A stretch of DNA of 64,000 nt from Kryptolebias marmoratus (taxonomy: Eukaryota; Chordata; Actinopteri; Cyprinodontiformes; Rivulidae). Location of the stretch: positions 26,159,993-26,223,992 of the forward strand of contig NC_051451.1 of NCBI RefSeq assembly GCF_001649575.2, given 5' to 3'. The notes under the pieces are model-generated. The model was not told the DNA's origin. It worked only from the letters and a program-made list of their open reading frames with translations, and searched no databases. A program made the translations under genes and the position numbers. Every line of letters begins with the position of its first letter. The stretch's first letter is position 1. This document shows positions 47,701 through 56,700 of the stretch, piece by piece.

Positions 47701-50700
47701 GTTGGTGCTTTCTCACACTTTGGTTGTGGTGGTTCCCACATTTGGGTCAGAACACCCGCAGAGGTCAACAGACAAGCTGGCGTGTTCGGGAAGTGACAGG
47801 AAGCAACTGACAGAGCGCTTTTCTTTATTCATTTCTATTTTTTAGAAGAAAAAATAACTTAGAAAAACCTTCACATCTTAATCATCTGACATCAAAAAGT
47901 GAAGGTTTCATAAATAAACAGTTGAATTTGAATGAAACTTGCAGAAAGTAATCATTAGATGTTCATTTACAACTGATTACCCAATGCAAGATGGCTGCCA
48001 CAGCCAACCATTTGGTGTGGTAGTAGCTGAGACCGATCCCCAACACATATTCTAATATTCTTTGTAATATTTTGTATATTTGTATTTTCATGGTTTGACC
48101 AAAATGGCAAAATGACTCTTTTATCAGCGTAAGATGATCTTTGTCTAAAACCCTGAAAGGCAGCGGGCGATTGCTGAAATTCTGGGTTTTTAATTTGGAA
48201 AAGAAGTTAACTTAGGCCACTAAAATTAAACATCCAATCTTGAGTTTGGGAGGGAATATTTCATCCCGCTCTAATATAAAAGCCATTAAAAGTGTTATCC
48301 ATTTGTTCAAACTGCTCCTTTAATTGCGCTCACGGCTCATTCATGAGCTTCGATCACAGGCTGAAAAAAAGACAGCACTTTCATTTAAGGAGGAAAGATG
48401 GGAAAAAAAGGCCCACTCGGCTCGATCACGTTGACCAGAACTCATTCAGAGTCACACCGAGGTTTGGGCATTAATTCTGTCATCGTCTTGATGATGGTTA
48501 TTAGACGGCATCGGCTTAAAGGATGTGACAGGAAGGGGAGAGGAAAAGGCTGCACTGTTCACACTCGAAAAGAGATGGAGACAAAAAGGGGGGTTGCACA
48601 GTTACAAAAGACGGTTTATATCCAAAGCTGCCAAATCTTTAAAAGCAGATTAAAGAGCAAAGCTGTCAGGTGTCTGTTGAACAGATCCAGGTGATCCCGA
48701 CAGCTCACTTTCCTCCCATCATCTAATTGTGAGATCCTCACCCTGAGTGTCAGACTCCATCCATGCTGGCTTCGTTAAGCAGCAACGGGATGGTTGATGG
48801 ATAATTCATGTGGACATTAAGCCTGACTTTGGCCGGCGCCAAGCTTGTAGCTGTAACATGACGAAGGTTGTGGATAAATAAAGGAGCAATATAAGAACAG
48901 GGACAGTTTTAATAAAGGAGTCACCGACACCAGTGTTTACTCTGCTGCATGCAGAGGAGAGTCCATCATCCTGTCGCCATGCCAACTGCTTAAACTACTG
49001 CAGATCTTCTCCACTAAAGGTCCAGAATTGATATTTTTAAACTCTTGAGTTTTCTGCACTCAGACATGAGGATTACAGTAAAAGCTGCACCGCCTGAAAT
49101 GACTTCCTGTAAAAACAGGAAACTGCACACAAGTTTCATTCTACTGAAACTGCTTTATTTGGAGACCCCAAAACTAGTGAGAATTTTCAAGCCTGACAGT
49201 TGAAAATGTTCATTTTTATTTATTTTTTTTAATAGAAAGAGACAAAACATCAAGCAGTGGAGCCTCCTCCTGCGCTCAGCGGCTCCAGCGCTCCGGGGTG
49301 ATATTACCACTTCCTGTAAGCCTGCGGGACGCCGCTGTCACCGGCAGGCCTCGCAAATAAAATCAGCACCAAAAAGCCCATAAAGAGGAGGCACTCTGTT
49401 ACTCCCCGATACCCACGGCGGTGCGTTTGTAGCTGAAGGAACTCCAACAAAGGCGCTCGGAGAGCCCGCACTGAAAATTCATGAGCTCAGCCTCCCCTCG
49501 CGCCGGAGATCCCAGCAGGCGTCAGACATCACTGATTGCTGCCAAGGGCAGCGGCCAGAACGGAAGAGGTCATTCATTCACAACACAAACAAAAACCTGA
49601 GACTTTCTGGAAGAGGAGGAGAGCTTAATGCTGAGTTTTAACGTGTTGCAGCGCCACATACAGGCTTGGCATAGTTCCTGCAGCTTTTTGGGTGATTTTT
49701 TGCTTTTCCATGTGGATGAAAACATCTTTAGAAACCGTGCCGAGTTTACCGGAGTAATTTTAGAAACGACATATTAAAAAGACTGTTTTGAACAACCTGT
49801 GTTCCCATGTGGACGAGGCCTGAGAGCAGAGGGAGCCATCTTTCCTCAGTTGTGTGTTCGAGGGAGCCAGCTGGTCTTTTGTGCTAAACTGCTCTGTTGC
49901 AGCTTCTCTGCACAAAGCCGTCACCAAGTGGGATGATGACTGCCTTTTCTAAAAGGTCTCATGTATAACACAGCTAATGACAAGTGGGTTTTATTACTAT
50001 TAGAGCTGTGATTAGTTGCTAGGATACCACATCGCGCTCAATAAAAGTAGCAAATGAAGGTGCAAGTAACAGCCTGTTGTTCTCTTTGTGCCTTTTTGTC
50101 TCCTTGCAGAAAAGCGGCTGAAAGAGAACACCGTCAGGTACATGGAGCTGCTGGAGGACAGGCTGCACAGGTACGGTTCTGCTCGGTTCTCCTTCAAGGT
50201 TCCTCAGGTTTAAAACCCTCCGAGGAATCTCCTCTCACCTCGGATGTCCTCTAACCAGACTACATCGTGCACTCACACCTTTTTGTTTCTTTTCCCAGAG
50301 GCACTTTTTACATTTCACTCCGTCTCTCACCTGCATGATTTCTCTTCTTCCTCTCACCTAATGCACATATTTTTATATATGTGTGTGGGCGTTCGTTTGT
50401 ATGCCTGTTAGCAAAATATCTCATGAAACACTGGATGGGTTTTAATGAAGCTCTCAGAAAGTAATCACTGGATGTAGATCTACAACTAATTAACCTAAGC
50501 CAACACAAACATGGCTAACGCTAAGCTACGTTTACAGTCATGAAGTTAAAATCTGAGTTATCTCCAACACATATTCTGAGCAAGATTTCACCAAAATGGC
50601 AACAACTCCACTGATTTTAGTCTACAAATCTGTCATGAAAGGCAGTGGGTGACATGCATTCCTTTAAGGAATACAAGGCTTTTCTCCTCTTCTTTTTTTG

Positions 50701-53700
50701 TAATTTGCAGAGCTCTAAATCCCTGAGTCTGCATAACGGATTTGATGAGTGTTGTGATTGAAGAGGCGAGTGTGAAGTCCACCTTCTACCTGTTCGTGCT
50801 GCTTTGTGTGTCACATTAAAGCAGCTCTTTCTGCACAGTTTGCATTGTTTACCGCAGGAACAGAGCCTGAAAGGCTTTTTCTGTGCAGCTTCTCCACTGG
50901 GCATCGTTTTGAAAAAGCCCTTATTATCAGAGACCATGTTTGTTTGCTTGATCCTTATCTCTGTTTGTTGTATGTGTGTGTAAGTGTGTGTGTGTGTGGC
51001 TTTTTGTGTTGCATCCTTTGAGAGGCAGGGTCACCTCTCTAAATGACAGGCAGGAATTAGTGACGGATAAAGATGTGCAGTCAGAGAGCAACATGTCTGT
51101 GATTTTAGAGCCCAGCAGGGAGGCAAAAACTCTGGACCTGATCTGCCAACATGGCTGCCTTGCACCTGTCTGTATCATGCATCACAATTCCTTAAATAAT
51201 ATATTCATACATCACCCGCCGCCTTTCAGGCCAGGGTTTCAAACTAAGATCATCTTATGTTAGGAAAAGATGGAGCCGTTCTGGTTAAACTAAACTAGTG
51301 AAATCTCATGCAACGTTCAGATATGTGTTATAAATGACTCTAAGCTGCTAGCACATTAGATTTTAGCTCAATATCTGTAAAATTAACTGACGTTGAGCCA
51401 CTTTTATGTTGGATGATGTTGATTAGCTGTGATTGTCAACTTAAATTTGATTAACTCCAATCCAGTTTGACTGAAACTCTCAGAAATAAAAAAATTAATT
51501 TCTTCAATCTGATTCAAGATGGCTGCCACAGGTAATTAACATCACCAAAACTCAAAAATGAGATATTGAGCTAACACAAACTCCGAGCACTAACCGGTCG
51601 CCTCAGATCTTTGCGTTTAAGTTTTGGAGTCATGAATTATGGCCTTTTAATTGTTTTCTTTTGATCATCTTGCACATTCATTAATAGGCTCTCAGACCTT
51701 TTAACGGCCGCGTTTTATTTCCAAATCACAGAGGCAGCTTTTCCAGCTCTTCTTTTCGTTCATCTTACCTGAAAGACCTCAAACTCCCTTCCTGGTAACT
51801 CCTAACTTACATTAGCGCTGATAGAGTGCTGCGGTGATGGGAGGTAAAGAGAGGAGGAGGAGGAGGAGGGGAAAAAGGGAGGAGAGAGGCAGATTAGTGT
51901 GGTGAGAAGTCTGGTCTCCGTGGCGACGGATGGTGTTGAAAAACCCAATTATCTCTTCCTCACCGAAGACGAGGACAGGATGGAGCCGTGCAGACGCTGT
52001 AAGTGCTCTAAGTGTGTCACCAGGCAAATAAATATATAAATACATTTAAATCAAATTAGCAGCACCTTGGAGTTGTTTAATACATCGTGTAGCTGTTTCA
52101 TTAGGAAAACGCTTCCTGTGTTTGGCCTCCTTTTTCACGCTCCGCAGAGATTTGGCCGTCATTTTTTCACGTGACGGATTCAAACCAGCTGCTGAAGAAG
52201 TCGCTGAAATGCTTCCATATCTTCATTTACCTTCCGGTTATAAAATCGTCTCCTTACAAACAGTTGCTCTGCACCTCGGTCTGACGCCCGTCACGCCTCC
52301 GATCAGAGTCCCCGACTTTTATTTCCCGTTGTTATTAACACCTCGGCACAACTGCTGCTGCTGCTGTTTGAAAGGCTATGATGGAACATTACCGCCTCCT
52401 TTTTCCCTTCTAATGTGTGAATTCCTCTTATTCTCAACAATTAAAAAAAAATCCTATTATCTCTTCCTTACTCATAAATATTTATTCGGCTGATATTTTT
52501 CGATGAGGCCAGCTTTACTGGCTTGTGATGAAACTAGCGTTAGTTAGAGGAACGCCACCGTGCATGCAGAAGACTGAAGTCCAGATCTGAAGCGATCTGT
52601 TGGTGCTCGGAGCTCATGTTGGGGATGACTCTCAGCTACTAGCACGCCAAACTGCAGCTCAGCATCTCTAAAACTGACTGAGATACAGCTAATTTTTGAT
52701 AAACCGTGGTGGCCATCTTTAATCAAGTTGTCTCCAAAGGTCGATCAGCTGTAGTTGTTTATACGATGATCGCTTTCTCAGGAGCTTCATTCGAATCTGT
52801 CCAGTGGTGCAAGAGATATTTTGCTAACAGACATACAGGATTGTGTCAAAGTTTTAAACTCGATCGGTTAGCGTGCAAAACATGTGATGGGGATCAGTCT
52901 CAGCTACTACCACACCAAATTTTAGGTCAGTATCTGTAAAAGGGACTGAGTTATAGGCATGTTTGTTTTTTCTAAGATCAGTTGGCTGTGGCGGCCATCT
53001 TGATTTGGATTGGCTCCAGAAGTTATTAAGGTGGGGATGTACATTCAATGATTATTCTCTGAGAGTTTCATTAAAATCCATCCAGTGGTTCAGAGAAATA
53101 AACACACACAACAATAATAAAGGAGTTGCTTTTATTTTGAAAATCACAATGCAGAGTTGGGTGAATCTGGGTTGCCAGCTCTCCTTTAAAATAAGAAACC
53201 GTCCAGTTTTTTGATCTAAAAAGACACATTTCCTATTAAGTTAGCTAAGAAAGAACTCATTTTGTTCCTTATTTTTAGGATCCAGTTTAAATGTTTATAG
53301 ATGATAAATGAAACAGTGAATTTATCTCATCAGAGCTAAATAATCGTGTTTTCTTTGTGCTGCAGGGAAAGGTGTTGAACTGAAATAAACTTTGAAGCTG
53401 CTAAGAAGTTTGTTGTTTAAGCTGCTTTTTGCTTATTAAATTGGACAACTTTTGATTTAAACAAACAAACTAGAGAATCTGAATTTTCTGCAGAAAACGC
53501 ACCTTGAATTAACAGAGTTCTTACAGCTAAAAGAAACAAAACATGAGCTGAAAGTAGACGAGATGAAAGTAGCTAGCTGTAAACCAGTGGTCTCCAATCC
53601 TCCAGGTTTTCCTTGTTTCTCTGCTCCAACACACCTGATCTGAATCAATGGGTGATTAACAGGCTTCTGCAGAACATGAAGAGGTGATTTAACCTCTGAA

Positions 53701-56700
53701 TCAGGTGTGTTGGAGCAGAGGAACAAGGAAAACATGCAGGATGGAGGCCCTGAGGACCAGGATTGGAGACTTCTGCTATAAACAAATGTAGCAAAAGGCT
53801 GGCTAAAAGGAGAAGAACACTAGCTAAAAGCTAAAAAGCTATATGCTACCTAAAAGTAGCAATGCTAATGAAACGCTAATAGTTGCAAAAGGCTAGCTAC
53901 AGTGATTCTTGTTGTTTTATGTTTTTAACTCCTCTAACTTGGGCCCCGTCCAGTCCATGTCCCTTACTTCAGCTTCTGAAAGCTGGCGAGCCCAAAGCGC
54001 GGCGCTGTCTTCCATCTGATGGGGAATTATGAAAATGTGTGTCTGAGTTGACGCCTTTGTCAACAACAAAAAAAAGAAATAACAGCAGCACGGTTCACCG
54101 GGCGCGTCACCTCTGTGCGGCTGAAATTCAGAACCAAGTGGTGTTGAGTAGAAAATTGGCTTGGACAGGGAGGTGGGGCCGGACGATTTTTCTATTGTCT
54201 CTGTGCCAGACGAAGGTTAGGGAACAGCTGAGTGGCGTGAGTTGGCAGGGTTACAGAGGTTGGCAGCCTTTTCAGGTGGGAAACAAGAGGAGGGCTGAGA
54301 CTCTCATCGCCGACAAGGACAGGCAGAGATTAAATAACATCTGAGAGCATTCTGCTTTCGTGTTTGTTTACTGCATTTTTATCAAAGGCGAGAGGCGATA
54401 ATGTTTTTGCCTGTCTGTCTATTTGTAGCGTAAATAAAATATCTTCTCAGCAGAAGATAAGTTTAAATCTCTGGCATGAAAGGTGGCGGGTGATATGCAT
54501 TCCTTGAAGAAACATCTGGCCGGTACCCTCAAAATCCGTAAAGATCTTTCTGTGAAAAGGTCAGTAAGTATCTTACCTGTTGCAGATTGGACAGACAGTT
54601 TAATCCTGATAGTTTTGCATTTTGCGCTGAAGTGAAGAACATCTCTACAACAGACGGCTGAGAGAAGGAAAAGAAATCATGTAAAGATTTTAATCCCTCC
54701 TGTTAAAATATAATGAGAGCGAACGTCCTCCCGGCAGGCTGCCCTTTACCGCCAAAACGTGAGCCTTTGGGCTCCAGCAATCCAAGGGTTAAAAACTACA
54801 ATTTATCAGTCAAATCTGATCAATACTTTTGCTGATTTTTGGCTAAACTCGTCTCAGTTCGGTGCTTTAAACTACAATACACTCTCCTCCTTGTTGCAAT
54901 GATTACAACACAATCTTTGAAGGTTTTTTAAAACTTTTTTTTTCAGATTCGAGACTTCCCGACCTTTTATTACACTTTTATTTATTCACCTTTTTCCTCT
55001 CGGTGACCTTTAGATAACAAATTATTCCCAACTGACTACAGTCCCAGGTGACATTTTAAGGCCCGTTCTCATTGATCGTAATAGAAACATAATCTACCTT
55101 TAACACACACACACACACGCACACACACACACTCTGAATGTTTCAAAGTGAGAAAAACATCTTTGTCTGAACTTCAAAAGTAAGTTTGTTTTCAGAATTT
55201 CCTCCAAAGTGAAACAATCTTAAAAGAGGTCCTCTGTTATGAAACGGTGCTGCTTCTCATACTGAGGGCTTTAAAATGATAAAAATACACAAATACTGTC
55301 TCAGATATTTTTCTCTTAAATATAAATAGCTCAGCTCTTTTGAAGTGGGGTTCTGTGGAAAGCGCTGGTGTAGATTCTCAGTCATCCAGAAAAAATAAAA
55401 ACAAAAACAACCGGACTTTTATTTGTAGCTGAAGACGTTTCGTTTCTCATCCGAGGAGCTGCCTCAGCTGGTTTTTTGATTACAAGGAAAGGTTATAAAC
55501 GGTCAGTATCTTACCTGTTGTAGATGGATCTTTGACTGGCTTTAGTTTGGACAAACAGAAGGTCCTTTCATGTCTTCAAGGCGTCTTCTGGCCGTCCTGA
55601 AAGGACCGAAGCAGCGTGGGGGTGGTTTAAAGTCAGGCGCCACCATAACGGGCGGCGTATGAAAGAATGAATCGGGTGACGGAGCGATGACCTGCCTGGT
55701 TTAGCGTGAAAGAAGCATGTAGCGCTCTACGTCAACCTGAGACGCCGGCTTTATTTCTGAAAGCTCATACCTTCGCAGAGGCAGATTAAAGATGGCCTCC
55801 TCTCCACAACCAGACGAACTCTGACCAGATGGAGTCCAAGCACCACACATTGCTTAAAACATTAGCATTAGCTCTTGGTGTCTGTTAGCAAAACATCTCA
55901 TGGACCACTGAGCAGATCTTAATAAAAAACTCAGAAAATAATCATTTTATGTGCGTCTAAAAGTCAATAACCTTTGGAGTCAACCCAGTTCAGGATGCCT
56001 GCCATAGCTAAGCTTTAACTCAGTTAGTTTCACAGCTATTAAGCTAAATTGTGACGTGGTAGTAGCTGAAAGTCATTAGCGACATGTAAAATGAGCACTA
56101 GGAGATTTTGAAGGTTTCTGTAACCGTTTGGCAGGAATTCGACTTTCCCCTTGTTGCAGAAAATGACCCTCTCGCTCTAATCGTGTCTCTTCCTCCGTCC
56201 AGTTGCGGCTGTCCCGGCCTGGAGCGGATCTGGGAGGCCGACCTGGAAGCGTGTCACCTGTTCCTGCGTGGTCTGCAGCTCCGGGCTCCCAGCTGCAGCG
56301 GGGCGGACGTGGACGTGGACGTGGACGACCTCTCCGCTGCACGTGTCAGTCCTCCCACCCAACCGTGCCCCAAAGAAGAAGAAGAAGACTGTGCCATGCT
56401 GACGGCTTTGGGAGGACGCTGGTGTCCCGAGGCCAACTTACAGAACTCAGAGTTCACAAAGGTACCGATAAAATCCATTATTAAAAACAAAGACTGCATT
56501 ATTTATCTGAATACATGTTTATCTGATGGATACAGGAATATGAGAGGCGCTGGGGTCAAACTGGAGCACGATTTCAGATTCAGTTGCATTTTTTCCCGTT
56601 TTTGTGACGTGACGTAAAGCATGACCTCAAACGAAGCTCAGCTGCTTCGTCAGAGCCCGAAATCCTGTCTGCCAGGCCGAGTCGAGCCGCAGCTCGTTAG

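Larger units (their letters stand above)
36363..50109 (+). other. disc1: disc1 intron 9 (13.7 kb, repeat-rich)
   Basis: Holds an inverted-arm repeat (36678-36912), a repeat F fragment, many family A copies, four family B MITEs, two large family C arrays and a G-rich tract. At 48200-50100 I recognise nothing except possible remnants of a DNA-element family near 49640-49825 (CCATGTGGA-type text, also near 46025-46240). Confidence 0.7.

Noticed and set aside
56108..56617. Single 169-codon frame covering disc1 exon 11
   Set aside because: Only 56203-56461 is exon; the extensions run through the acceptor and donor into intron.
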